Assembly: GCA_963791945.1 (NCBI GenBank)
Contig: CAWBUD010000004.1
Coordinates: 248,001-312,000, forward strand
DNA from: PALSA-1003 sp963791945
GTDB lineage: Bacteria > Pseudomonadota > Gammaproteobacteria > Burkholderiales > Casimicrobiaceae
Reading direction: 5' to 3'
DNA length: 64,000 nucleotides
Both the position numbers and the translations under genes were made by a program. Shown here one piece after another: positions 16,823 to 24,844 of this stretch (the stretch's first letter is position 1; every line of letters starts with the position of its first letter). Under the pieces are notes generated by a model. It saw only the letters and a program-made list of their open reading frames with translations. It was not told the origin of the DNA and searched no databases.

Positions 16823-17605
16823 ATGAGCCCGGCGCCCGCGTCCCGGCCGATCGTCCGCGTCGAGGGTCTCGTCGCGGGCTACGACGGCAACATCCTGCTG
16901 CAGAACGTCAACTTCACCGTGAACCGCGGCGAAGTATTCGTCATCCTCGGCGGGTCGGGCTGCGGCAAGAGCACGCTGCTCAAGCACATGATCGGGCTCT
17001 ACGAGCCGATGGCCGGGCACGTTTTCATCGACGGCGACGACATCGTCACCGCGGAAGGCGACGCCCGGCGGGCGATTCTCACCAAGATCGGCGTGATGTA
17101 CCAGAGCGGCGCGCTGTTCGGCTCGATGACGCTGCTGGAAAACGTTCGCCTGCCCCTCGAGGAATACACGGCGCTCGATCAGCCGGCGATGGATCTCATC
17201 GCCCTCATGAAGCTGAAGCTGGTCGGTCTCGACGCCTTCTGCGGCCACATGCCGTCCGAAATCAGCGGCGGGATGCAGAAGCGCGCCGCGATCGCGCGGG
17301 CGATGGCGCTCGACCCGGGCATCCTCTTCCTCGACGAGCCTTCGGCGGGCCTCGATCCGATCACCTCCGCGGAGCTGGACGCGCTCATCCGCCGGCTGGC
17401 CGCGAGCCTGCACATCACCTTCGTCATCGTCACCCACGAGCTCGCGAGCATCTATGCGATCTCCGATCGCGTGATCATGCTCGACAAGCGCGCCAGAGGC
17501 ATCATCGCGGAGGGCGATCCCAAGGTGCTGCGCGACGAAAGCGACAACCCGTGGGTGCGCCAGTTCTTCCGCCGCGAAGCGGAACCCGTGACGGAGGCCG
17601 CGTGA
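16823..17605 (+). CDS. mlaF: Mla-type ABC transporter ATP-binding protein
   Basis: 260 residues. Walker A is GGSGCGKST (about residues 45-53), the Q-loop region is VMYQSGALFGSMTLLENVRL (typical of MlaF), the signature is ISGGMQKRAAIARAM, Walker B is ILFLDEPSAGLDP, and the switch His is in VTHEL. It drives retrograde or anterograde phospholipid movement with the upstream MlaE-like permease. The 111-base gap before it contains a short direct repeat (AATGAGGCCGC twice) and no obvious promoter. Confidence 0.94.
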   Translation: MSPAPASRPIVRVEGLVAGYDGNILLQNVNFTVNRGEVFVILGGSGCGKSTLLKHMIGLYEPMAGHVFIDGDDIVTAEGDARRAILTKIGVMYQSGALFGSMTLLENVRLPLEEYTALDQPAMDLIALMKLKLVGLDAFCGHMPSEISGGMQKRAAIARAMALDPGILFLDEPSAGLDPITSAELDALIRRLAASLHITFVIVTHELASIYAISDRVIMLDKRARGIIAEGDPKVLRDESDNPWVRQFFRREAEPVTEAA

Positions 17606-17621
17606 GGAGCGGGGCAGATCG

Positions 17622-18686
17622 ATGAGCGCGCAAGCCCACAACGTCAAGCTCGGGATGTTCGTCATCGGCGCGACGATCGCCGGCGTGCTGCTGCTGCTCA
17701 TCGTCGGCTCGGGGCGTTGGTTCCAGTCCAAGACCGTCATCGAGACCTACTTCAACGAATCGGTGCAGGGCCTCGACATCGGATCGAGAGTGAAATACCG
17801 CGGCGTCAACGTGGGCGAGGTCACGCGCATCGGCTTCACCTACAACAAGTACGAGCAGGACAAGCCGATGGCCGAGCGCAAGCGCTACGTTCTGGTCGAA
17901 GCCACCATTCTCGGCCGGCTCATCGGCAGCCGCGCCGGCGCCGACATTACGCGGCCCGAGGAAGTGCACATGGAAATCGAGAGAGGATTGCGCATCCGGC
18001 TCGCGCCGCAAGGCATCACGGGGACCAATTACCTCGAAATCGATTACGTCGATCCGAAGACTAACCCCGAGCTCCCGATCTCCTGGGAGCCGGACAACAT
18101 CTACATACCAAGCACGCAATCGACCTTCACCCAGTTCGTCGCCAACGCGGGCGATATTCTGGACAAATTGCAGAAGCTCGACATCGAAGCGACGCTGCAC
18201 CGGCTCGACAAGCTGCTCGACTCCACTAACCGGAAAGTGGACGCCGTCGACACCGGCAAGATCTCGGACTCGACTGCGCGCGTGCTCGGCAAGCTCGATA
18301 CCAAGCTCGACCAGCTCCACGTCGACGAGCTGAACAAGGAGACGACGGCGCTGCTCGCCGAAGTGCGGCAGACGAACCAGAAGCTGGGCGCGATCCTCGA
18401 CGATCCGGCCTGGAAGAAGCTTCCGGGCGACGCGGGCGCTGCGGTGGCACAGGCGCGCAAGCTGGTGGAGGATCCGAACCTCGCCAAGGCCTTCGCGCAT
18501 CTCGAGAGCACCCTCACGCGCCTCGACCGCATGACCGGCGGGACCGAATCCGATCTTCGGCGCACGCTCGACAACCTGCGCCAGATCACGGAGAACCTGC
18601 GCGACCTCAGCGAAGACGCGAAGCGCAACCCGTCGCGCCTGATTCTGGGCGCGCCGCCGGCGCCGGTGAAAGGCACACAACCATGA
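17622..18686 (+). CDS. mlaD: MCE-domain (MlaD-family) lipid transport protein
   Basis: 354 residues. One N-terminal membrane helix (LGMFVIGATIAGVLLLLIVG) anchors a periplasmic MCE domain with VKYRGVNVGEVTRIGF and GITGTNYLEIDYVDP. A long, probably helical C-terminal extension (about residues 170-340) is rich in Leu/Asp/Lys with leucine-repeat character. It is longer than E. coli MlaD and closer to PqiB/YebT-like or Burkholderiales forms with an extended needle. It should form the periplasmic hexamer of the lipid transporter. Confidence 0.92.
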   Translation: MSAQAHNVKLGMFVIGATIAGVLLLLIVGSGRWFQSKTVIETYFNESVQGLDIGSRVKYRGVNVGEVTRIGFTYNKYEQDKPMAERKRYVLVEATILGRLIGSRAGADITRPEEVHMEIERGLRIRLAPQGITGTNYLEIDYVDPKTNPELPISWEPDNIYIPSTQSTFTQFVANAGDILDKLQKLDIEATLHRLDKLLDSTNRKVDAVDTGKISDSTARVLGKLDTKLDQLHVDELNKETTALLAEVRQTNQKLGAILDDPAWKKLPGDAGAAVAQARKLVEDPNLAKAFAHLESTLTRLDRMTGGTESDLRRTLDNLRQITENLRDLSEDAKRNPSRLILGAPPAPVKGTQP

Positions 18687-19303
18687 ATCCGCCCGTCTTC
18701 CTGCCGCGCCGGCGCGTGTTGACGTCGGCACTCGCGTTGCTTGCCGCGGCGTGCTCGCAGCCCGCGCCGCTCAAGTCCACCTACGTGCTTTCGCCGCCAC
18801 GGCCCGCGGCCGGGGGCGGCACGCCGCGAGCGGCGACGCTCAAAGTCGAGCCGTTCTCCGTGGCGGCCCCGTTCCGCGGCCGGTCGTTGGTTTATCGCGA
18901 GACCGATCTGAAGTACGAATCGGACTTCTACAACGAGTTCCTGATCGTGCCATCGGCGATGCTGGGTGAAGCGACGGCGAACTGGCTCGCCGCGTCGGGA
19001 CTGTACCGTGCCGTGCTGCCCCCTTCGGGACCGCCCGAGGGCGACCAGCTGCTCGAGGCCTTCGTGACCGAGCTTTACGGCGATCTGCGCGATCTTGCGA
19101 AGCCCGCCTCGGTGATCACGATCAAGTTTTTCCTTAGCGACTCGACGGCGGGCGTCGGCGCGTTCCTCTGGCAAGGAGAGTTGAGCGCGCGGCGCGAAGT
19201 TCCGATGCGCACTGCAGACGCTCTCGTCGCCGGGCTTAATGCGGCGCTCGGCGACGTGCTCGAGCAGCTCGGCGCGGCGCTCCGGGCGCTACCGGCGAAG
19301 TAG
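18683..19303 (+). CDS. ABC-type transport auxiliary lipoprotein (PqiC/DUF330-like)
   Basis: 206 residues, its ATG overlapping the mlaD stop. The leader is basic then hydrophobic (RRRVLTSALALLAAACSQ) with a lipobox ending in Cys. The mature part has LKVEPFSVAAPFRGRSLVYR and DFYNEFLIVPSAM, as in the ABC_trans_aux family, outer-membrane lipoproteins working with MCE transporters. It is the last gene of the Mla-like operon. Confidence 0.9.
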   Translation: MNPPVFLPRRRVLTSALALLAAACSQPAPLKSTYVLSPPRPAAGGGTPRAATLKVEPFSVAAPFRGRSLVYRETDLKYESDFYNEFLIVPSAMLGEATANWLAASGLYRAVLPPSGPPEGDQLLEAFVTELYGDLRDLAKPASVITIKFFLSDSTAGVGAFLWQGELSARREVPMRTADALVAGLNAALGDVLEQLGAALRALPAK

Positions 19304-19695
19304 TTGCCGCCGCGAGTGGCGGCGCATGGGCCCGCCAGCGCGCGAAACGAAGTGCCGGCCGAAGGATGCGGCGCCTCAGCTCGTCCAGCTGAAGGTACCG
19401 TCCGATGCATCGATACCCGCGATCGGCAGCTACGCGAGCGTCATCTGGAGGCTCGCGACGCGACACTTGACGGAGGCTCCCGTGACGCCCGGCAGCTCCA
19501 TGCAGGAATACAAAACGATCTGCGAGTTCATGCGGGCCGTACGCGACGCTGCGCTTCTGCCAGCTCGCGCTGCTCCTCGGCACGTCGAGCGCGATCGTCA
19601 CCGCGTTGCTCACCTCGGGTCGCACCCCGGACCTTTCGCCTTCGCCGACGCCGGTCCGGTTTCCTGCCGAAGCCATTCCGGCGCGCGCTTCCCCT
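19304..19695. other. Intergenic stretch without a convincing gene
   Basis: About 390 bases between the lipoprotein gene and a small minus-strand membrane-protein gene. Open frames exist on both strands because of high GC, but none has a ribosome-binding site, consistent protein-like composition throughout, or a recognisable domain. The plus frame from 19326 looks weakly protein-like between 19365 and 19560, and the minus frame over the same stretch also has patches. A decayed gene is possible. Confidence 0.5.
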
Positions 19696-19860
19696 TCAGT
19701 GGAGGATTCTCGGCATGAGCACGAAGAGCACGATCGCCGCAGCCAGAATGGCCAGAATCAGCGTCACGCGGTGGCCCGCGGTGGACGATCCGGCCTGCCA
19801 TGTGGCCGATCGGACCATGGATTGCTGGATGGGTACGTCTGTTCGGTCGTTGCTGCTCAT
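19696..19860 (-). CDS. 54-residue single-pass membrane protein
   Basis: Short gene of 54 codons plus TGA. GTGGAGGCACGAT precedes the ATG at 19860, so a good Shine-Dalgarno (GGAGG) is present. The protein has a polar N-terminal half (MSSNDRTDVPIQQ) and a C-terminal hydrophobic helix (VTLILAILAAAIVLFVLMP) ending in a short basic tail. It lies 60 bases downstream of the RRM-protein gene on the same strand and could be its co-transcribed last gene. Two copies of the decamer CGCAGCAGAA lie in the gap. No family is recognised; function unknown. Confidence 0.7.
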   Translation of the reverse strand: MSSNDRTDVPIQQSMVRSATWQAGSSTAGHRVTLILAILAAAIVLFVLMPRILH

Positions 19861-19920
19861 ATCGTGCCTCCACTTTCTGCTGCGACAGCGTTCTGCTGCG
19901 AGCCCTGCTTTAAGACCACG

Positions 19921-20166
19921 TCAGACCATGTACACCGTGCTCACGAGCGAACGGCCCTTCCAGTACATGCCGTTGAGTCGCCGGCCCAGAGCATCGAGTC
20001 CCGCTTTGCTCGCCTCCTCGAAGCCGATCATTGCCGCGGGGCGATTGCCCGCCCCTTCGACGCGGGCGATGGTCGCGCATTCGAGGTCGGGCGCGTACTT
20101 CTTGAGGAAGGCCTTCAGCTCGTCATCGCTCGTTCCGGGAGCCACGTTCCCGATCCAAAGCTTCAT
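19921..20166 (-). CDS. RNA-recognition-motif (RRM) protein
   Basis: 81 residues, a single RRM fold. RNP2 is visible as KLWIGNV at the start and a degenerate RNP1-like stretch RPAAMIGFEE in the middle, with the usual beta-alpha-beta order. TAGGAGAAATGCA precedes the ATG. Small bacterial RRM proteins bind single-stranded RNA and are often cold- or stress-related. The normally aromatic RNP1 positions look partly lost here, so RNA affinity could be weak. It follows fabI by 31 bases on the same strand. Confidence 0.85.
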   Translation of the reverse strand: MKLWIGNVAPGTSDDELKAFLKKYAPDLECATIARVEGAGNRPAAMIGFEEASKAGLDALGRRLNGMYWKGRSLVSTVYMV

Positions 20167-20197
20167 TGCATTTCTCCTAAAGGGGCTCCTCGCGCGC

Positions 20198-20980
20198 CTA
20201 AGCCATGATGTTCACGCCGCCGTCGACGTAGAGCGTCTCTCCGGACAGGCGGCGCGCATACGGCGTCGCGAGATAAGCGCAGGTGAAGCCGACGTCCATG
20301 ATGTCGACCAGCTCGCCGATCGGTGCGCGCTGCGCCGCCTCGTTCAGCATCAGGTCGAAGTCCTTGAGGCCGGATGCCGCGCGGGTCTTGAGCGGCCCGG
20401 GCGAGATGGCGTGCACGCGGATGCCCTTGCCGCCGAGCTCGTAGGCTAGATAGCGGCACGACGCTTCGAGCGCTGCTTTCACCGGACCCATCACGTTGTA
20501 GTTCGGGACGACCTTGTTCGCGCCGTAATAGCTCATCGCGAACATCGTACCTCCGTTCGTCATCAACGGGACCGCGAGCCGGGCCATCCGCACGAACGAA
20601 TGGCAGGAAATATCCATCGCCTGTTTGAATCCTTCGGCCGAACAATCGATGAGCTGTCCTTGCAAGTCGGCCTTCGGCGCATAGGCGATCGAGTGGACCA
20701 GGATGTCGAGCTGGCCCCACTTCTTCGTAATCGTCTCGAACACAGCCTCGAGCGCGCCCGGCGTGGCGACGTCGAGCGGCATGAAAATCGGTGCGCCGAG
20801 CTCCTTGGCGAGCGGTTCGACATAGGTCTTGGTCTTCTCGTTGACGTAGGTGATCGCGAGCTCCGCGCCGAGCTCGCGGAACGCCTTCGCGCAGCCGTAC
20901 GCGATCGAGTACTGGTTGGCCACGCCGACGACGAGTGCCTTGGCGCCTTTCAGCACGGGCCGCGGGATATTGAGGGTCAT
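20198..20980 (-). CDS. fabI: Enoyl-[acyl-carrier-protein] reductase (NADH)
   Basis: 260 residues from the ATG at 20980; an AGGAG lies upstream and an alternative ATG 8 bases away is out of frame. FabI features: ALVVGVANQYSIAYGCA (NADH-binding start), HSIAYAPK, and the active-site Tyr/Lys pair in YNVMGPVKAAL. It completes each fatty-acid elongation cycle in the cytoplasm. Its position in a CoA-transferase/hydroxybutyrate operon is unusual for a housekeeping gene and suggests a second, condition-specific copy. Confidence 0.95.
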   Translation of the reverse strand: MTLNIPRPVLKGAKALVVGVANQYSIAYGCAKAFRELGAELAITYVNEKTKTYVEPLAKELGAPIFMPLDVATPGALEAVFETITKKWGQLDILVHSIAYAPKADLQGQLIDCSAEGFKQAMDISCHSFVRMARLAVPLMTNGGTMFAMSYYGANKVVPNYNVMGPVKAALEASCRYLAYELGGKGIRVHAISPGPLKTRAASGLKDFDLMLNEAAQRAPIGELVDIMDVGFTCAYLATPYARRLSGETLYVDGGVNIMA

Positions 20981-20991
20981 GATTTCATCTC

Positions 20992-21648
20992 CTAAAGTCG
21001 CATCTCGGGCACCTGCGGCGGCACCACGAGGCTCGCCTCGGTCGCCGCGAGTACCTGCTGGACTGATACGCCGGGTGCGGTCTCGACAAGCGTCGGGCGG
21101 CCGTTCGCGAACGAGATCACGGCGAGCTCGGTCACGACCAGATCGACCGGACGCACCGAAGTCAGCGGTAGCGTGCATCGCTTGATGATCTTCGGTTTGC
21201 CCTTGGCGGTGTGTTGCATGGCGATGACCACGCGCTTTGCGCCCGATACGAGGTCCATCGCGCCTCCCATGCCCGGAACCATCTTGCCCGGGATCATCCA
21301 GTTGGCGAGCTGACCCTGCTCGTCGACCTGCAGGCCGCCGAGCACGGTCATGTCGACGTGTCCGCCGCGGATCAGGCCGAACGACATCGCGCTGTCGAAC
21401 GTGCACGCGCCGGGGATCGCGCTCACGGGCTTGCCTCCGGCGTCGGTCAGTCTCGGCTGCGCCATCGCTTCCTCGGGGATCGGTCCGGTGCCGATGAGAC
21501 CATTCTCCGACTGGAAGAAGATGTGCAAGCCCGGCGGAACGTAGTTGGCGACCAGCGTCGGAATGCCGATCCCGAGATTCACGAGCATGCCGTCCTGGAG
21601 TTCGAGCGCGATACGCTTGGCAATAACGGTTTGAGCATCCATGGTCAT
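20992..21648 (-). CDS. scoB: 3-oxoacid CoA-transferase subunit B
   Basis: 218 residues. The catalytic Glu is in the SENGLIGTG motif; other family marks are MLVNLGIGIPTLVANYV and GGLQVDEQGQLANW. With subunit A it moves CoA between succinyl-CoA or acetyl-CoA and acetoacetate. The ATG overlaps the stop of scoA (ATGA). In this operon it would activate acetoacetate made from 3-hydroxybutyrate. Exact acyl-donor preference cannot be read from the sequence. Confidence 0.92.
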   Translation of the reverse strand: MTMDAQTVIAKRIALELQDGMLVNLGIGIPTLVANYVPPGLHIFFQSENGLIGTGPIPEEAMAQPRLTDAGGKPVSAIPGACTFDSAMSFGLIRGGHVDMTVLGGLQVDEQGQLANWMIPGKMVPGMGGAMDLVSGAKRVVIAMQHTAKGKPKIIKRCTLPLTSVRPVDLVVTELAVISFANGRPTLVETAPGVSVQQVLAATEASLVVPPQVPEMRL

Positions 21649-22289
21649 CGAGCCACGAGGTAGTCGACGATGGCTGCCGGTGTCACTACATTGTCGGGCG
21701 GGATCACGCCGACCGGAACGACGTGCTCCGCGTCGACGATGACCGTTTTTCCCGCCATGGCGATCACCGGGTTGAAGTTGCGCGTCGTGAGCGCGTAAGT
21801 GAGGTTGCCGAGATAGTCCGCGAGCGTTGCCTGCACGAGCGCGAAGTCCGCCGGAAGCGGCGTCTCGAGCAGGTAGATGCGGCCGTCGACCTCGATTTTC
21901 TTCTTGCCTTCTTCGACGACGGTGCCCACTCCGGTCGGCGTGAGAATGCCGCCGAGGCCAAACCCTGCAGCTCGGATGCGCTCGATCAGCGTGCCCTGTG
22001 GCACGAGCTCGACCTCGATCTCGCCCGCGAGCATCTTCTTTTGCGTCTCGGGATTCAGCCCGATGTGGCTGGCGATCACCTTGCGGACCGCGCCGGCCGT
22101 GACGAGCTTGCCGATTCCCCGGCCGGGCATCCCGCTGTCGTTCGCGATCACGGTGAGCTCGCGCTTGCCCTGCCGGACCAGCTCATCCATCAGGCGCTCC
22201 GGTGTCCCGACCGCCATGAAACCGCCGATCATCAGGCTTGCGCCGTTCGGAATCATCGCGACAGCTTCTTCGAGCGTAATCGTCTTCAT
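21645..22289 (-). CDS. scoA: 3-oxoacid CoA-transferase subunit A
   Basis: 214 residues from the ATG at 22289. CoA-transferase family I subunit A marks: GASLMIGGFMAVGTPERLMD, GIGKLVTAGAVRKVIASHIG, and TPTGVGTVVEEGKK. It forms the heteromer with scoB, whose start it overlaps. It lies 10 bases after the interrupted bdh gene, indicating an operon for entry of 3-hydroxybutyrate/acetoacetate into acetyl-CoA metabolism. Confidence 0.92.
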   Translation of the reverse strand: MKTITLEEAVAMIPNGASLMIGGFMAVGTPERLMDELVRQGKRELTVIANDSGMPGRGIGKLVTAGAVRKVIASHIGLNPETQKKMLAGEIEVELVPQGTLIERIRAAGFGLGGILTPTGVGTVVEEGKKKIEVDGRIYLLETPLPADFALVQATLADYLGNLTYALTTRNFNPVIAMAGKTVIVDAEHVVPVGVIPPDNVVTPAAIVDYLVAR

Positions 22290-22299
22290 GTTCGGTCGC

Positions 22300-23085
22300 C
22301 TATTGCGCCGTCCAACCGCCGTCGACCGGCAGCGCAACGCCGCGGATCTGCGCCGCCTGCTCGGAGCAGAGGAAGACGACGAGCGCGCCGATCTGCTCCG
22401 GCGTGGCGAATTCCAGAGACGGTTGCTTTTCGCCGAGCAGCCGCGCCTGGGCCTCGTCCTTGGCAATGCGTTCACGGGCGGCCAGGTCGTCGATCTGCTT
22501 CTGCACAACCGGCGTCAGGACCCACCCCGGGCAGATCGCGTTGCAGGTGATCCCGGTGGGCGCGGTTTCCAGCGCCACGACCTTGGTAAGGGCCAGCACG
22601 CCGTGCTTCGCAGCGACGTAAGCCGACTTCTGCGCCGAGGCGACGAGCCCGTGCGTCGACGCGATGTTGACGATGCGGCCCCAGTTGCGCTGTCGCATCT
22701 ACGGCAGAGCGGCCCGGACCGCGTGGAAGTTAGCCGAGAGATTGATCGCGATGATCGCGTCCCATTTCTCCGGCGGGAATTCCTCGACCGGCGCGGTGTA
22801 CTGGATGCCGGCGTTGTTGACCAGGATGTCGACCCGTCCCAGCTCGCGGGTAGCCTGCTCGACCATCTCGGCGATCTGAGGGGGCTTCGACATGTCGGCT
22901 GCGCTGTAGCCGACCTTCACGCCCCGGCCCGCGATGTCCTTGCGAGCTCCGTCGATCTGTCCCGTATCGCCGAAGCCGTTGAGGAGAATGCCCGCGCCCT
23001 GCGCGGCGAGAGCGCGCGCGATCTCCAGGCCGATTCCGCTGGTGGAACCGGTCACGATCGCAATTTTTCCTTCGAGCATGGGCAT
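22300..23085 (-). pseudogene. bdhA: D-3-hydroxybutyrate dehydrogenase, interrupted by an in-frame TAG
   Basis: Short-chain dehydrogenase of 261 codons with one internal TAG at 22701-22699. The first part (128 residues) has the cofactor motif VTGSTSGIGLEIA and the NNAG motif. The part after the TAG continues in the same frame without gap (GRIVNIASTHGLV), holds the catalytic YVAAK motif and ends GVALPVDGGW. The frame and all other family features are intact, so the only lesion is one stop codon. A 128-residue product would lack the active site. It may be a recent nonsense mutation, a sequence error, or natural suppression. It is the first gene of the CoA-transferase/fabI operon. Confidence 0.85.
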
Positions 23086-23166
23086 GGCGGGGACTTTCGA
23101 TAGACTGCTACGCTCCTGCGGGGCTCACTTGCGGATGACCAAGGCAACACGGTCGCTCCGTTGTGA

Positions 23167-23208
23167 ATCATCCTACGGCTGCGCCGCAGTCGATATGACT
23201 TTAGTCAA
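23167..23208 (-). promoter_or_regulatory. FNR-like promoter of the bdh-scoAB-fabI operon
   Basis: On the minus strand TTGACTAAAGTCAT lies at 23208-23195, a near-palindrome one base short of TTGAC-N4-GTCAA. A -10-like GATGAT follows at 23172-23167, 36 bases from the start of the palindrome, the class II FNR spacing. It could also act on the divergent barrel-protein gene. Confidence 0.5.
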
Positions 23209-23344
23209 GGAATCCGCCCTCTTTCGAGACTTGATCGGCGCGCCAAAATTTGTAATGGTCCTAGGGACGGACCGCGCTGGTTTGTCCGACGCGCGTGCTA
23301 TTCTCGCCAGGAGCAACGCGAATTCGAGCTTGCGAAGATAGGGT

Positions 23345-24577
23345 ATGCGTGAATGGATAGGCAACGGTCGTTCGCGGCCGACGAGGCCACGCATGCTGGT
23401 TCTCGCGCTCGCGATCCTCGCCTCGGGAGTGGCAGAGTCCCAAGGCCTGCCCGAGCCGCAGCATGATGTCGAGATCACCTCCCAAACCATAGCCCCGGAG
23501 GCCAAGCGCGAGGGTCGCGCACGATTCTCCGATCCCGAGGACGACCAGCTCGATCTCAGCTACTTTCTCGAGAATCCTCGCGGTTTTCTTCCCATTCCGC
23601 TCCTGGTGACCGAGCCCGCGGTCGGCTACGGCGGCGGCGGGGTCGGGATGTTTCTCAGACCTCGCAAGGAAGAGGGTGAAAGAGGTTGGGCTTTCCCCGA
23701 CATCTCCGCGGTCGGCGGGCTGGTGACGCAGAACGGGACCTGGGCCGCATTCGGAGGCGACGCCAGCCGGTGGCTGAACGGCCAGCTGCGCACGCTCGCG
23801 GGTGCTGGCACCGGACAGATCAATCTCGATTTCTATGGCCTGGGTCTCGATCGTCCCTCTTTCGATCAGAAGGTGCGCTACACGCTCCAGTTCACCGGCG
23901 CCGTCGCCCAGGCCAATTGGCAGCTGGCACCGAAATCGCCCTGGGCGATCGGGATGCGCTACGTCTTTGCCGATGTCGATCCGAAGCTCCGCGACGAGCC
24001 GGCCTTCCCCGGGCTCGCCGATCGCATTCGCGTGAGGGTTTCCGCCCCGACCGCGATCCTCGAGTACGACTCTCGCGACAACGTCTTCACGCCGACACGC
24101 GGGATTTATGCGGAGACCTCCTACCTTGCGTCGCGCGAGGCCCTGGGTGCGAGCGAGAGTTTCGAGCGCTTCCAGCAGGTGCTGATCGCCTGGTACCCGC
24201 TGTCGCACGACGTGACGCTGGGGGCGCAAGCCAACTATGCCTGGTCGTCGGACGGCACGCCCTTCTTCCTGCGGCCCTTCGTCGTGTTGCGCGGGGTCCC
24301 CGCAGTGCGCTACCAGGGCGACCGCATGGCGTCCGTGGAATTGGAAGCACGCTGGCAGTTCTACGGCCGCTGGAGCGTCGTTGCGTTCGGCGGCGCCGGC
24401 ACGACCAGGACCGCGCGCGATGCCTTCTCCGCCACGCAGAACGTCGGCGCAGGCGGAATCGGTTTTCGCTACGAGCTGGCTCGCAAGTTCGGGTTGCACG
24501 CCGGCATCGACGTGGCGCACAGCCCCGGAACCACCGCGGTGTATTTCCAGGTGGGAAGTGCCTGGTTCCGGCCCTGA
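23345..24577 (+). CDS. Omp85/BamA-TamA-like outer-membrane beta-barrel protein
   Basis: 410 residues. A signal-like hydrophobic segment (MLVLALAILASGVAESQG) follows a short basic leader, so an internal ATG at 23393 may be the real start. The rest is rich in alternating beta-strand patterns and ends in aromatic FQVGSAWFRP, an outer-membrane insertion signal. Surface-antigen/D15 features are RVSAPTAILEYDSRDNVFTPTRGIY and the late ELARKFGLHAGIDVAHS. POTRA repeats are absent, so this is a barrel-only member of unknown substrate. It stands alone on the plus strand. Confidence 0.8.
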   Translation: MREWIGNGRSRPTRPRMLVLALAILASGVAESQGLPEPQHDVEITSQTIAPEAKREGRARFSDPEDDQLDLSYFLENPRGFLPIPLLVTEPAVGYGGGGVGMFLRPRKEEGERGWAFPDISAVGGLVTQNGTWAAFGGDASRWLNGQLRTLAGAGTGQINLDFYGLGLDRPSFDQKVRYTLQFTGAVAQANWQLAPKSPWAIGMRYVFADVDPKLRDEPAFPGLADRIRVRVSAPTAILEYDSRDNVFTPTRGIYAETSYLASREALGASESFERFQQVLIAWYPLSHDVTLGAQANYAWSSDGTPFFLRPFVVLRGVPAVRYQGDRMASVELEARWQFYGRWSVVAFGGAGTTRTARDAFSATQNVGAGGIGFRYELARKFGLHAGIDVAHSPGTTAVYFQVGSAWFRP

Positions 24578-24739
24578 GGTTTCCTGCTGAAGCCGTCTAG
24601 CGACTCGGACAAACTCCTGACGGCCAAGAGACCGCGACTAAAAAGTGGCTATTTCGGTCGTAATACCATCGTAACCATAGGGCGGGACCTTGGAAGGCTT
24701 CGAAAACCGCCATCGCCCCGGACTCGGGCCGCGAATCGT

Positions 24740-24783
24740 TTGATTCACGTCAACGTTTGAGTTTGGCCCCGTGTTCCAATAAG
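24740..24783 (+). promoter_or_regulatory. FNR-like promoter of the MscS-like/AI-2E gene pair
   Basis: TTGATTCACGTCAA at 24740-24753 is a near-perfect palindrome. AATAAG at 24778-24783 is the best -10 candidate (38 bases from the palindrome start, slightly off the usual 36). The start codon of the downstream gene is at 24845. Confidence 0.5.
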
Positions 24784-24844
24784 ATCACAGGGCAACGCCC
24801 AAAGCAGCAGCGCACGCAGCCGTCCAACCGTCGGGGGAGGCGCC

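Noticed and set aside
19304..20449. 381-codon plus frame
   Set aside because: Arg/Ser-rich without motifs; crosses the RRM and fabI genes antisense.
22699..22701. TAG as a pyrrolysine or other recoded codon
   Set aside because: No sequence context or pyl genes seen, and dehydrogenases of this family have no special residue here. Left as nonsense mutation, error or suppression.
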